Positions 16,027 to 25,504 are shown, numbered from the stretch's first letter. The stretch is 64,000 nucleotides of DNA from Bacillota bacterium (GCA_025210655.1 JAOARG010000003.1:1-64000), one strand, 5' to 3'. Translations and numbers: made by a program. Notes: generated by a model not told the origin, from the sequence alone.

Positions 16027-16833
16027 ATGAAATACATAAAGAATAAAAAAGGCTTCACACTTATAGAATTAGTTATCGTAATTTCTGTTTTAGGGGTTAT
16101 ATTATCAATAGCAACTACTAAATACGGAAATGTTTTTGCTAATGCTAAAATTAAATCAAATCAAGCTAACTATGATTTTGTTAGGGAAGCATGTATCTTA
16201 GCACAAGCAAAGGACGATTTACCAGATGACAAATTTGATTATGTACATGAAACTGATGAAGATTTACTCTCTCACATTATTTTAAACAACTATCAAAGTA
16301 TATTAGTTCCAAAATATATCGATAAAATCCCTTCTTATGTAGATGGTGATATTGTTCATGGAAATTCTCTATCAAGCAGTATACCAGAAGCATCAAATTA
16401 CTATAACAACTTAGAAGAAAGTAATACTAAATCACGTTTCGAGGTAGAGGAAAGATATTATGATTCTTCAAAACAAGAATTCGTACCTCTTACAGGTGAT
16501 GTAGAAAGACTACATGAAGAAAACGTAGCAATTTTACTGGAAGCCTTTGAAAAAGAAGCTATAGCGGGAAATGTAGAAATAAAGAATGGTGATTATGGTA
16601 GGGCTATACTATCAGTTGATGGTAATGAACTAACATCAAGGGATGACTTATCCTTACTAGGAATTAATCAAAGTCAACTAAATGAAATCGATGGGGAATC
16701 ATACACCTATCATTTTATAGCATATAACTCAGGTGGGCATAATTTCCTTGCCCTGAATGCTTCTAAACTTGATTCAAATGGAAATCCAGGTTCATTTACC
16801 AGAATAGCTCAAATCGACAATTATTTCGATTAG
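16027..16833 (+). CDS. type IV prepilin-like protein
   Basis: A 268-residue protein whose N-terminus is a prepilin leader: KNKKG then FTLIELVIVISVLGVILSIA. Cleavage would follow the glycine near residue 9, with the conserved glutamate at +5, leaving a hydrophobic helix for assembly or membrane anchoring. The remaining 230 residues are acidic and soluble; I see no known domain. It is longer than typical pilins (about 150 residues). No prepilin peptidase, ATPase or other pilus gene is nearby, so it is an orphan. I use ATG 16027 (AAGGAG 10 bases before) rather than ATG 16003. It ends at a bidirectional terminator. Confidence 0.8.
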   Translation: MKYIKNKKGFTLIELVIVISVLGVILSIATTKYGNVFANAKIKSNQANYDFVREACILAQAKDDLPDDKFDYVHETDEDLLSHIILNNYQSILVPKYIDKIPSYVDGDIVHGNSLSSSIPEASNYYNNLEESNTKSRFEVEERYYDSSKQEFVPLTGDVERLHEENVAILLEAFEKEAIAGNVEIKNGDYGRAILSVDGNELTSRDDLSLLGINQSQLNEIDGESYTYHFIAYNSGGHNFLALNASKLDSNGNPGSFTRIAQIDNYFD

Positions 16834-16842
16834 ATCTCACAT

Positions 16843-16881
16843 AAAAAAGGGGCAGTCTATTTAACGACTGCCCCTCTTTTT
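16843..16881. terminator. bidirectional terminator containing the kdgT stop codon
   Basis: Hairpin GGGGCAGTC (16849-16857) with GACTGCCCC (16866-16874), flanked by A-runs and T-runs. It ends both convergent genes. The TAA of the minus-strand permease (16861-16863) falls in the hairpin loop, so the last codons of that gene are part of the stem. Confidence 0.9.
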
Positions 16882-17790
16882 TATGTAATTTACATATAAT
16901 GGGGTAATTAGAGCTGTTGTAATCATTGCAGCCATAACTTGAGGTGTTGCTATAACTGCCATTTTATAAAGACTAGGGTCAACCATTGCTACTGCCATAG
17001 GTGTAGCTACTGCATTTCCAGCTACCGACGAAATTGATGCCCCCGCAACACCTGTACCTCCTGAAAATCTATCCACTTTGACATTGAAATAACCACCTAA
17101 AAACACCGTGACAAGACCCAATATAATTCCTGGTATACCTCCAACAATTAGCATTTTTAGGTCTAAATTTGCTCCTAATGCAAATGAGAAAAATGGTATA
17201 ACCATAGTAGCACCTACAGAAAACATTTTTCTTAGTTCTTGGTCCAAATTTCCAGCAAGCATACCTATAAGTATAGGGAGAACTATTGCTATAAAGGACA
17301 TAATAGGTACCGATGCACTTCCAGACATCCCCAAAATGATCAAGGCAATAAATGGACCACTATTAATAACAATAACAGCAGTAGCTGCCCTATCATTTTC
17401 ATCACCAAATTCAGAAGTAAGAGCTGCGTATAAGCCTCCATTACCATTTGTCATCCCTGAAATTACTGCTAAATATGATAATCCTAAAATTCCTTCTCGA
17501 CCAAATATTTTCATAACTAATATTCCTACTATAGCTCCAATACCTATTTTACTAATAGATACCATTACACCTCTTTTTACAGCTATTCCAGCCGATTTAA
17601 AATTGATACTAGCCCCTGTACAAAATAAGAAGAGACCTATCAAAGTGCTACTTCCACTCTTTAGCAAAGGGGTAATAAAACCACCTATTTCAAGTACAGC
17701 AGGCCAAAATGTATTAATTATAGCTCCTGCAATTAAGGGAACAACCATCATTCCACCTGGAACTCTTTCAATTGTTTTTTTTATATCCAT
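16861..17790 (-). CDS. kdgT: 2-keto-3-deoxygluconate permease
   Basis: A 309-residue membrane protein with about ten hydrophobic segments and the KdgT pattern: VPGGMMVVPLIAGAIINTFW at the N-terminus, SGMTNGNGGLYAALTSEFGD in the middle and VAGNAVATPMAV near residue 255. KdgT imports 2-keto-3-deoxygluconate, an intermediate of pectin and alginate breakdown, with protons. No kdgK or kdgA gene is nearby, so the true substrate in this organism is open. ATG 17790 follows GGAGTG. The last four codons lie within the bidirectional terminator. Confidence 0.88.
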   Translation of the reverse strand: MDIKKTIERVPGGMMVVPLIAGAIINTFWPAVLEIGGFITPLLKSGSSTLIGLFLFCTGASINFKSAGIAVKRGVMVSISKIGIGAIVGILVMKIFGREGILGLSYLAVISGMTNGNGGLYAALTSEFGDENDRAATAVIVINSGPFIALIILGMSGSASVPIMSFIAIVLPILIGMLAGNLDQELRKMFSVGATMVIPFFSFALGANLDLKMLIVGGIPGIILGLVTVFLGGYFNVKVDRFSGGTGVAGASISSVAGNAVATPMAVAMVDPSLYKMAVIATPQVMAAMITTALITPLYVNYIKKRGSR

Positions 17791-17873
17791 GATTCACTCC
17801 ATCTCTTAACACTGCTAATGGCCTAGAAAAGATATTCTGTGATAAATTTTCATCTACTACTTCTTCAACAGTT

Positions 17874-19217
17874 CTATGCTTCTACAATTTTATTTTTTCC
17901 TGATTTTTTTGCTTCATACAAAGCATTATCTGCTTTTATTGATATCTTATCAAAAGAACTTATATCACTACCATAAGCTATACCACATGATATATTAATA
18001 TTTATTTCAAAGTCATTTTCCTTATTTAATTCCTTAATAATCCTCCTAATAGTTTGCAGTGATTCTTTGTAGCTCTTTTCATCAAACAAAAACATAAACT
18101 CATCCCCACCGATTCTTGATATTAGGACATTATCATCACAATTTACTAAAGCAAGATTAGAAAAATATTTTAAAGTATCATCCCCTACATCATGACCATA
18201 TGTATCATTGATATCTTTAAAATCATCTATATCCACCATAGCAACTGCAAAGGCTTTATCAAATCTTTCTGGCATCTGTGAAACAATTTGCTTAATACCC
18301 CTCCTATTGTAAAGACCTGTAAGATAGTCTCTAATTGATATTTCATTTAGAGTTCGATTTAATTCAAGAATTTCTTGGTTTTGCCTATATATTTTATAAT
18401 TCTTAAATATAAAAAGAAGTGAAAAAAGAATAGAAATCAATATAATTGCTATGTGAATAATTAGGTTATCACTTTCTTTAACACTACTTATGCTTATATT
18501 CCATTTTGCCCCTGGTAAATATATTGGATAGTTTATTTCAGAAAATGTAGTATCATCATCACTCTTATAAACTATTGGTACTTTTTCTGCATCAGGATCA
18601 TCTCCTAATATAAGAATTTTATAGTTTTCCTCATCTATTTTACTAGGTATAATATCGTCAACATAAATAACTACAATAGAGAAACCCCAAAATTCTTCAT
18701 TTTCTTCAACTGTCCTAAAAATTGGTTTCCTTGAGATAACCGCTCTTCTTCCATTTTGAATCAAGGTAACAGGTCCTATAAATTTAGTATCCATAGAAGC
18801 AATGGTCTCAATTGCCCCATCATCTCTTCTCCTATCTTTCAACAAATCATGTCCTATTGCTTTTTCATTAGTTTCCAGTGGATAAATGTATGAAATTATG
18901 CCATTTGGGGCTAATTGAATTGACCCAATACCTTTTTCGTTACTATAGATTGATGGCGCCCAATCAGAAAACTTCTTTTCATCATACATTGTTATATCTA
19001 ACAACGTTTCCAATGAATCTACCGTATAAATTTTGGATATCAAATTCTCTTGAATATTTTGGGCATAATACTGAGCAATCAAATGCATCTGCTCATCTTC
19101 CCCTTGGCTAACCCTAGAAGAATATACCAAAAAAGACATTTGTCCTAGAAGTAGAAAAAAAACTATCAATAACATACTATAAAGGTAATATTCTCTTTTA
19201 TTTTTCTTTATTTTCAT
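17874..19217 (-). CDS. CHASE-like sensor diguanylate cyclase (GGDEF)
   Basis: A 447-residue membrane sensor. A membrane segment at about 13-33 and another near 255-275 enclose an extracellular domain with the CHASE-type stretch IGSIQLAPNGIISYIYPLE. The C-terminal GGDEF domain (about 290-447) has DYLTGLYNRRG, DIDDFKDINDTYGHDVGDD and an intact RIGGDEF, so it should make c-di-GMP. The product-inhibition I-site (RxxD) is absent. ATG 19217 follows GAGGGA. The gene lies 17 bases after the aromatic-acid exporter-like gene and likely shares its transcript. Confidence 0.88.
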   Translation of the reverse strand: MKIKKNKREYYLYSMLLIVFFLLLGQMSFLVYSSRVSQGEDEQMHLIAQYYAQNIQENLISKIYTVDSLETLLDITMYDEKKFSDWAPSIYSNEKGIGSIQLAPNGIISYIYPLETNEKAIGHDLLKDRRRDDGAIETIASMDTKFIGPVTLIQNGRRAVISRKPIFRTVEENEEFWGFSIVVIYVDDIIPSKIDEENYKILILGDDPDAEKVPIVYKSDDDTTFSEINYPIYLPGAKWNISISSVKESDNLIIHIAIILISILFSLLFIFKNYKIYRQNQEILELNRTLNEISIRDYLTGLYNRRGIKQIVSQMPERFDKAFAVAMVDIDDFKDINDTYGHDVGDDTLKYFSNLALVNCDDNVLISRIGGDEFMFLFDEKSYKESLQTIRRIIKELNKENDFEININISCGIAYGSDISSFDKISIKADNALYEAKKSGKNKIVEA

Positions 19218-19234
19218 TATGATTCCCTCTTTAT

Positions 19235-20224
19235 TTATGACTCTAACAGCACACCACTATACTTCAAATATTTTCTTTTAAACATACACTTTATATTTAT
19301 GATTTCTTCCAAATCATATAAGAACTGAAGCAATATAGATCTATCTTCAAACTCTTCTCTAGTTTTAGGTAAATCTTTTTCTTTGAATCTTCTCTTTAAT
19401 CTACTAAGCTCCTCTAAATCTTTACCAGCTGTGGCAAAATCGAAGAGACTTTCAGATACTTTTATCGTAAATTCAGCCAGAATTTCTGCTTCTTCCCTAG
19501 AAATAATGAAAGTTTTAAAATGTCTATCCATATGCTTTATTATGTGAAACATATTTTCACACATATCCATATATGACATATAATATGTATTATCAACTGA
19601 TACATAATTATTCAAGAACACATCTGCTTTATACATGCCCATACTAATCAACTTTTCTGCTTCCTTTATCATATCATGGTCCTGACATTCATCAATTTCA
19701 CATTGGTTTTTCAAAGCTAAACTGAAGGACACAAGCATAGCTTTTAGTTCTGCTTCTATATCTTTTTGAAGTCTAATAACCTTATGCTCCATATTAGGCA
19801 TATACATATTCGCCCCTACTCCAACACATAGACCGATTAACATAAGGGCTAGCTCATTTCCCAATACTCCCCATGTAATAGTATCACTCAAATACAAGTG
19901 GGAAACTAAGACTGAATTAATTATCAATGACATGGTCATGCCCATCCTCACTAGAATAGGTGTGAAGAAAATAATAAATAATCCAAATATGGCTACATGA
20001 TGTCCCAATACTGTAAATAATATTGTACTCATAGACATTGCTATAAAAAAAGTCAAAAGTCTTTGCCATGCTAACCTAATAGACTTACGTTTTGTGTTTT
20101 GAATAGAAAGCATAACAATAATTCCAGCTGAAACTGAATAATCTAGATTAAGATATTGTGCTACTGCTATTCCAATTACGGCACCAATTGCTGTTTTTAG
20201 TGTTCTATATCCAACTATATTCAT
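19235..20224 (-). CDS. aromatic acid exporter family membrane protein (DUF939-like)
   Basis: A 329-residue protein with about six membrane helices in the first 150 residues (GYRTLKTAIGAVIGIAVAQY is the family start) and a long soluble helical C-terminal half. This matches the Gram-positive ArAE/DUF939 family, related to the FUSC transporters, which is thought to export aromatic acids or similar compounds. ATG 20224 follows AAGGGG. It is the middle gene of nitroreductase - exporter - GGDEF, with gaps of 27 and 17 bases. Confidence 0.8.
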   Translation of the reverse strand: MNIVGYRTLKTAIGAVIGIAVAQYLNLDYSVSAGIIVMLSIQNTKRKSIRLAWQRLLTFFIAMSMSTILFTVLGHHVAIFGLFIIFFTPILVRMGMTMSLIINSVLVSHLYLSDTITWGVLGNELALMLIGLCVGVGANMYMPNMEHKVIRLQKDIEAELKAMLVSFSLALKNQCEIDECQDHDMIKEAEKLISMGMYKADVFLNNYVSVDNTYYMSYMDMCENMFHIIKHMDRHFKTFIISREEAEILAEFTIKVSESLFDFATAGKDLEELSRLKRRFKEKDLPKTREEFEDRSILLQFLYDLEEIINIKCMFKRKYLKYSGVLLES

Positions 20225-20251
20225 TATACCAACCCCTTAAGACAATTATTT

Positions 20252-20788
20252 CTAATCGAAATATCTTTTACCGTATTCATTTGCAAATACTTTCTCAAGT
20301 TTTAACTTTTCCTCTTCCTTTGGTCTCTTTTCTTCTGCAGCATAACCAAATGCAATTATTGCTTCCACCCTAATATTCTCAGGAATACCAACTATTTTTC
20401 TTACATATTCCTCTGAAGAAATTCCATCAGCAGTATTTCTCCCTCTTATTTGAATCCAACATGACCCAAGACCTAAGGCATGAGCTGATAAATGAGCTAT
20501 TGTAGAAGCTATTGATACATCTTCTATCCAAACGTCTGTTTTAGACTCATCAGCTAAAATAACAATGCACTGCTTTGCAGCTGATAAGAATTCTGCACCT
20601 TGAGCCTTTGCATCGGCTAATTTACTAACTTTATCCTCATCATTCAAATAAACTATTTCCCAAGGTTGAATATTTTTTCCCGATGGAGAAGTTAATATTG
20701 ATTTAAGTAAAATACTAACTACATCTTCTGGAACCTTTTCATCTGTGTATTTTCTAATACTTCTTCTGTTCTTTAATAAGTTAAACAT
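20252..20788 (-). CDS. nitroreductase family protein
   Basis: A 178-residue FMN oxidoreductase. NRRSIRKYTDEKVPE (residues 7-21) is the FMN-binding start, and SPSGKNIQPWEIV and LGLGSCWIQIRGR are further family motifs. The cysteine in GSCWIQ and the KRPKEEEK tail resemble small clostridial nitroreductases. ATG 20788 follows AGGAGG. It heads the three-gene unit with the exporter-like and GGDEF genes and is divergent from the DNA glycosylase gene. A nitro- or quinone-type substrate would fit export by the next gene, but this is inference. Confidence 0.9.
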   Translation of the reverse strand: MFNLLKNRRSIRKYTDEKVPEDVVSILLKSILTSPSGKNIQPWEIVYLNDEDKVSKLADAKAQGAEFLSAAKQCIVILADESKTDVWIEDVSIASTIAHLSAHALGLGSCWIQIRGRNTADGISSEEYVRKIVGIPENIRVEAIIAFGYAAEEKRPKEEEKLKLEKVFANEYGKRYFD

Positions 20789-20954
20789 ATTAATCCCTCC
20801 TGAATAATTTAAAATTTATGTATTTATTATACTACTTATATCTTGTTACTTATACCCCCCTATATCATGTCCTACTTATTATATTTTATTATTTCAAAAA
20901 TGCTATAATATACTTGTCCATTTAGATAGCTATGAATCTTTTACGGAGGTAATT

Positions 20955-21674
20955 ATGAATTATCATAGATACAACAGCAAACTAAAAAACGAAAAAAAAC
21001 TTAAAAGTCATATAGGCAGTCTTAAAAAAATTCAAATTATATATAATAAACTTCATAGGGCATATGGAAATCAAAATTGGTGGCCATCAGAAACAACATA
21101 CGAAATGATGATTGGAGCCATATTAACTCAAAATACTAGCTGGACAAACGTAGAAAAGGCTATTTCTAATTTTCAGGGTGACCTATCACCTGAAAGAATT
21201 CTAAATATAGAAAATGAAAATCTCTCTGCAATAATTAGACCCAGTGGTTTTCATAATCAAAAAGCTCAGAAGTTAAAGAACTTAACTAATTGGTATAAAA
21301 AATATAACTTTAATATAAAAGATGCACAAAATAAAGATGGAGAATTACTCCGAAGTGAGTTGCTTGATATTAAAGGTATTGGAAAAGAGACAGCAGATTG
21401 TATCTTAACATATGCATTAGAAAAACCTTACTTCGTAGTTGATACATATACTAGGAGACTTTTTACAAGGATAGGAATCGAAGTACCAAAGGATTATGAT
21501 AGATTTAGATTACTTATAGAAGATTGGATTGAAAAAGATCTATATCTCTACAATGAATACCATGCCCTTATTGTTGAGCATGGGAAAAGGCATTGTAAGA
21601 AGAAAGCGGTATGTGAAGGTTGTCCCCTTATTAAGTTGTGTGAGTTTGGGAAATTGAAAGAGGTCAGTCATTAA
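20955..21674 (+). CDS. HhH-GPD DNA glycosylase, endonuclease III family (MagIII-like)
   Basis: A 239-residue base-excision repair glycosylase. The helix-hairpin-helix LDIKGIGKETAD (137-148) and the catalytic aspartate D163 in VVDTYTRR are present, and a C-terminal [4Fe-4S] site is formed by C214, C220, C223 and C229. At the position of the E. coli endonuclease III lyase lysine (K120) there is a glutamate (E145). It is therefore probably a monofunctional glycosylase such as the 3-methyladenine glycosylase MagIII, not a true Nth lyase. ATG 20955 follows GGAGG. The gene stands alone, and its stop codon lies in the loop of its terminator. Confidence 0.85.
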   Translation: MNYHRYNSKLKNEKKLKSHIGSLKKIQIIYNKLHRAYGNQNWWPSETTYEMMIGAILTQNTSWTNVEKAISNFQGDLSPERILNIENENLSAIIRPSGFHNQKAQKLKNLTNWYKKYNFNIKDAQNKDGELLRSELLDIKGIGKETADCILTYALEKPYFVVDTYTRRLFTRIGIEVPKDYDRFRLLIEDWIEKDLYLYNEYHALIVEHGKRHCKKKAVCEGCPLIKLCEFGKLKEVSH

Positions 21675-21693
21675 AAACGACTGACCCTTTTCT
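21662..21693. terminator. terminator holding the stop codon of the glycosylase gene
   Basis: Arms GGTCAGTC (21662-21669) and GACTGACC (21679-21686), followed by CTTTTCTC. The TAA stop (21672-21674) is in the loop. The convergent Amj gene ends at 21694, so the hairpin may serve both. Confidence 0.85.
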
Positions 21694-22503
21694 CTAAATT
21701 TCCATTCCAACTAAGATCTTATAAACTAAAACAACCCATTTCGAACCTGGTATAAATAGTATTTGTGCTATTATAGTTCCCAAAAACTTTGACATTACTA
21801 GTATCATTACTAATAATTTTAACTCTTCATAATTTTCTTTTCCTTTGTAAACACTGTCACATATCATTGATACCCTAGGCTCAATTAGAAATATTAGAAC
21901 AATTGAAGCTATTGAGTTTATGCTCCCTGAAAAACCTGCTATTGATAGTCTAGCCTCTGGAAGATATAAAGCTCCATAATAGGATGACAATATTCCTATT
22001 GTATGAATCCCTGTGACCAATAGGTTTAATAAAAGAATCCACTTATACTTACCTAGATCTAAAATTTTTAGTGCATCTAGGAACTTTGGTTGTCTAATTA
22101 ATCTTCTTATACCTTTAATACTTTCTGGTTTTACTACTTTTATCCCAGTTTTTATTAAAGATCCTTCTTTTGATGTATAATCTACTACTTTTGTAAATAT
22201 ATTAATAAAACTAGGTAACAATATGATTGCAATAATTACTCCTAGACTTGCACATAGAATAATCAATCTAAAATCCTTTTCAGGAAAAGTATTTGCTCTA
22301 ATATTTATATCAATAAGCATACCCAACAAGGGTGCTTGAAACATAAGAGCAAACTTGGAGAAAAAACTCACTATGTTAAATGTTGCCCCAGTCAATGAAT
22401 ACTGCTTATTCCTATAAATTACTAATTTTAATGAGTATGCAAATGTATCAATTAGATAGACTGTTAAAGTAATTATACATAACATAATCGTTGCTTTTAA
22501 CAT
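21694..22503 (-). CDS. amj: Amj-type lipid II flippase (DUF2837 family)
   Basis: A 269-residue membrane protein with about six helices. The N-terminal DTFAYSLKLVIYRNKQYSLT and FALMFQAPLLGMLID fit the Amj/YdaH family, an alternative to MurJ that flips lipid II across the membrane during peptidoglycan synthesis. The assignment is by family pattern; no short catalytic motif exists to confirm it. ATG 22503 follows AGAGGTGAG. It lies 27 bases after a GGDEF gene, so the two may share a transcript. Confidence 0.72.
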   Translation of the reverse strand: MLKATIMLCIITLTVYLIDTFAYSLKLVIYRNKQYSLTGATFNIVSFFSKFALMFQAPLLGMLIDINIRANTFPEKDFRLIILCASLGVIIAIILLPSFINIFTKVVDYTSKEGSLIKTGIKVVKPESIKGIRRLIRQPKFLDALKILDLGKYKWILLLNLLVTGIHTIGILSSYYGALYLPEARLSIAGFSGSINSIASIVLIFLIEPRVSMICDSVYKGKENYEELKLLVMILVMSKFLGTIIAQILFIPGSKWVVLVYKILVGMEI

Positions 22504-22530
22504 TTACTCACCTCTACTAAACAGCTACTT

Positions 22531-23973
22531 TCAAAATTTAACACAATTTCTTCCATCGTTCTTTGCTTCATATAACTTCTCATCAGCTTTTAAAATTCCT
22601 TCATTAACATTTCCTTCATTATAAAATGATATGCCCGCCGAAAAAGTTATTGCAAAAGGATAATCTTCTTTTGCTACTGACTTTCTAAAGTTCTCAAGTC
22701 CTTTATATACTTGATTAACATTTTTGTGTTCCGTATATAAAGCAAACTCCTCTCCACCATATCTACATACCGTATACTCACTAAAATTTCTCTTTAGTTT
22801 TCTTGCAAATACATTAAGAACCGTATCACCTTGAAAATGACCATAGTTGTCATTTATTCTCTTAAAATGATCAATATCAAGAATTGCAAAAACCCCTTCT
22901 CTACTATCGTTTATTTTCTCCATGAAGCATCTTCTGTTATACAATCCTGTAAGGGAATCTTCGTTCGCAAATATTTCCAACTGTCTTTTTCTCAATTCCT
23001 GCTCTGTTATATCGGTAATAACAAATATTCTACCATTATGTTTTTTCTCATCTATTATCTTAAATTTTAATGTTCTTTCATCAATTTTACAAACCAAACC
23101 ATCTACAATATCATAGGATTTAAGTTCCATAATATTTTCTATACCTTCACCTAATTTAATTTTTTCTAAGGATTTAAAGTATATTTTAGAATTCCTGTTA
23201 CAACTTACTATAAAATCGTCGTTGTCTACAACAAATACTGCTTGATCCATAGAATCAAGAATCATAGAGTGGTTTATCGGCACATAAAACAAAGTGCTAT
23301 AATTAAAAAATCCGAATATACCCATTGCGCTCATAAGTAAATATGCAAAGGGACACAAATCTATATATGCAGGACCAAATCCTAAAAAATATATAAAAAA
23401 AGTAACCATAGGAATGGAAAAACCCGCAATCATAAATCCTATTCTTTTCTTAAATACCCCTTTTGAGTTCATATAGTTTTTAATAAAAATTACAAGGGCA
23501 TAAATAAAAGAAAACATTAGAATAATTGCATGGATATTATACCAAACTCCTTTTTCTATAGCTAATGTGTTAAAGCCATAAGTATTATCAACACCTAATG
23601 ATTTATAATAAAAAGTATGATATTTACTTGTAAATACCAAAAGCAATGTAAATAAATTCTCTATTCCCATTATCTTTACAATTATATTATTAAATAGTTT
23701 AGTATCGTCAGTGTACTCCCTAACAAACAGAATCAAAAAAAATGGATAAAAAGAAGCCCCAATGTATTCCATCCTTATCCAAAAAAACATTCCCTCAACA
23801 GTAGAAGCAGTCAACTCCATAGCATAACTCAGTGTATGTATTACCATAGCAAGTATTAAATATCCGAAATATCTGGCTCCAGGTATCTCTCTTTTTCTAT
23901 ATCCATATACTGCAAGGTTAATTAGTAACAATGTAGAGATTATCAAAAAATTGCTAAGTATCTTGTTGTCCAT
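22531..23973 (-). CDS. 7TM-type sensor diguanylate cyclase (GGDEF)
   Basis: A 480-residue protein. The first 220 residues contain seven hydrophobic segments with FFWIRMEYIGASFYPFFLIL, matching the N-terminal 7TM domain seen on some histidine kinases and cyclases. A PAS-like region (about 230-320) contains VFVVDNDDFIVSCNRNS and ends with FVITDITEQE. The GGDEF domain (about 330-480) has SLTGLYNRR, DIDHFKRINDNYGH and RYGGEEF, an active variant. The RxxD inhibitory site is absent. ATG 23973 follows AAGGGG. Amj is encoded downstream. Confidence 0.88.
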   Translation of the reverse strand: MDNKILSNFLIISTLLLINLAVYGYRKREIPGARYFGYLILAMVIHTLSYAMELTASTVEGMFFWIRMEYIGASFYPFFLILFVREYTDDTKLFNNIIVKIMGIENLFTLLLVFTSKYHTFYYKSLGVDNTYGFNTLAIEKGVWYNIHAIILMFSFIYALVIFIKNYMNSKGVFKKRIGFMIAGFSIPMVTFFIYFLGFGPAYIDLCPFAYLLMSAMGIFGFFNYSTLFYVPINHSMILDSMDQAVFVVDNDDFIVSCNRNSKIYFKSLEKIKLGEGIENIMELKSYDIVDGLVCKIDERTLKFKIIDEKKHNGRIFVITDITEQELRKRQLEIFANEDSLTGLYNRRCFMEKINDSREGVFAILDIDHFKRINDNYGHFQGDTVLNVFARKLKRNFSEYTVCRYGGEEFALYTEHKNVNQVYKGLENFRKSVAKEDYPFAITFSAGISFYNEGNVNEGILKADEKLYEAKNDGRNCVKF

Positions 23974-24072
23974 CCTATTACCCCTTAAAACTATATTTTA
24001 AAGCAACTATAATAGCTGTACTATCAACATATTCTATTGATTATCTTAACATAGATTTCATACTGCAACAAG

Positions 24073-24100
24073 AAAAACAGCCTTAGATTCCAAGGCTGCT
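24073..24100 (-). terminator. terminator after the carboxyltransferase gene
   Basis: Hairpin with arms CAGCCTT (24078-24084) and AAGGCTG (24092-24098); on the minus strand it is followed by TTTTTC. Confidence 0.9.
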
Positions 24101-24106
24101 TTTACT

Positions 24107-25504
24107 TTAAACTGGATATACTTTATCCTTTATATTTAGTAAAGTACTATCGAGTTTGTACTTTTTCGCTTGTCTATATTTGAAATAATTTTCAGCGACT
24201 TGAGGAAATAAAATATATGATAATACATCTTCATCATCCTCATAATACATTGCAATTTCTTTCTTTTTCTCTTCAAAATCAGATGTAAGCAAATCAGCCG
24301 GCCTGCAAGAAATTCGATCTTCATCAGCTATTATCTTTTTAACAACTTCATCAGAAATCTCTACAGGAGACTTTCCATACATTCCCTTCACATACTGTTT
24401 AACTTCCTTTGGAACCATTTTATATCTTTCCCCAGTCAAAACATTTAGCACAGCTTGTGTTCCTACAATTTGACTAGTAGGTGTAACTAGTGGAGGGTAT
24501 CCTAAATCTTTCCTAACCCTTGGAACTTCATCTAAAACTTCATCCAATCTATTTTCGGCACCTTGCATCTTTAACTGGGAAACAAGATTAGATAACATTC
24601 CTCCCGGAACTTGATAAATAAGGGTATTTATATTGACCCCCAATACCTTGCTACTCATCAAACCACTTTCAAGTGCCTTTTCTCTTATAGGCCTGAAATA
24701 CTCTGCTATTTCATTTAATCTACTTAAATCCATAGCCGTATCATAATCACTTCCTTCCAGAGTTGACACTAGTGGTTCTGTTGCAGGTTGTGAAGTTCCT
24801 GTTGCAAAAGGTGATATAGCAGTATCTACTATATCTACACCTGCTTCTATAGCCTTTAAGTAGGTCATAGAAGCTAATCCACTTGTGCAATGGGAATGTA
24901 GTTCTATAGGAATACTAACACTTTTCTTTAATGCCTTCACTAACTCATATGCATCATATGGTTTTAATAGACCGGACATATCTTTTATACAAATCGAATC
25001 TGCTCCAATTTCCTCTATTTCTTTAGATAATTTAACAAATGACTCGATTGTGTGAACAGGACTGACAGTATATGAAATTGCACCCTGGGCATGTGCACCT
25101 TCCTTTTTAGTTCTTTCTATTGCAACTTTAAGATTTCTGACATCATTTAATGCGTCAAATATTCTAATAATATCAATACCATTGTAAACAGACTTTTTTA
25201 TAAATTCTTCTACAATTTCATCGGGGTAATGCTTATAACCCAGAATATTTTGCCCCCTTAACAACATCTGCAATTTTGTGTTTTTAACATTTTTCCTTAT
25301 TAACCTTAGTCTATCCCATGGATTTTCATCCAAAAATCTTAATGAAGCATCAAAAGTGGCACCACCCCACATTTCAAGTGCGTGATATCCTGCATTATCA
25401 AGTTTATCTAGTATTGGAAGCATCTCCTCAGTTTTTAATCTTGTGGCGATTAAGGACTGATGAGCATCCCTAAGAATAGTCTCTGTAATTTTTACTTTTG
25501 ACAT
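24107..25504 (-). CDS. oadA: oxaloacetate decarboxylase alpha / pyruvate carboxylase B carboxyltransferase
   Basis: A 465-residue carboxyltransferase of the HMGL-like TIM-barrel family. Motifs are ETILRDAHQSLIATR (residues 8-22), WGGATFD, RIFDALND, the conserved KDMSGLL around the carbamylated lysine, and the metal-binding HSHCTSG. It moves CO2 between oxaloacetate/pyruvate and biotin. The protein ends after the conserved C-terminal helices and lacks a biotinyl domain (about 590 residues when fused), so the biotin carrier must be a separate protein not in this window. ATG 25504 follows GGAGGAG. It is divergent from an Lrp-type regulator, with a long inverted repeat between. Confidence 0.9.
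   Translation of the reverse strand: MSKVKITETILRDAHQSLIATRLKTEEMLPILDKLDNAGYHALEMWGGATFDASLRFLDENPWDRLRLIRKNVKNTKLQMLLRGQNILGYKHYPDEIVEEFIKKSVYNGIDIIRIFDALNDVRNLKVAIERTKKEGAHAQGAISYTVSPVHTIESFVKLSKEIEEIGADSICIKDMSGLLKPYDAYELVKALKKSVSIPIELHSHCTSGLASMTYLKAIEAGVDIVDTAISPFATGTSQPATEPLVSTLEGSDYDTAMDLSRLNEIAEYFRPIREKALESGLMSSKVLGVNINTLIYQVPGGMLSNLVSQLKMQGAENRLDEVLDEVPRVRKDLGYPPLVTPTSQIVGTQAVLNVLTGERYKMVPKEVKQYVKGMYGKSPVEISDEVVKKIIADEDRISCRPADLLTSDFEEKKKEIAMYYEDDEDVLSYILFPQVAENYFKYRQAKKYKLDSTLLNIKDKVYPV

Noticed and set aside
17108-17809. Long plus-strand open frame of 233 codons
   Set aside because: It is the antisense shadow of kdgT, with proline- and isoleucine-rich translation typical of an antisense membrane gene.
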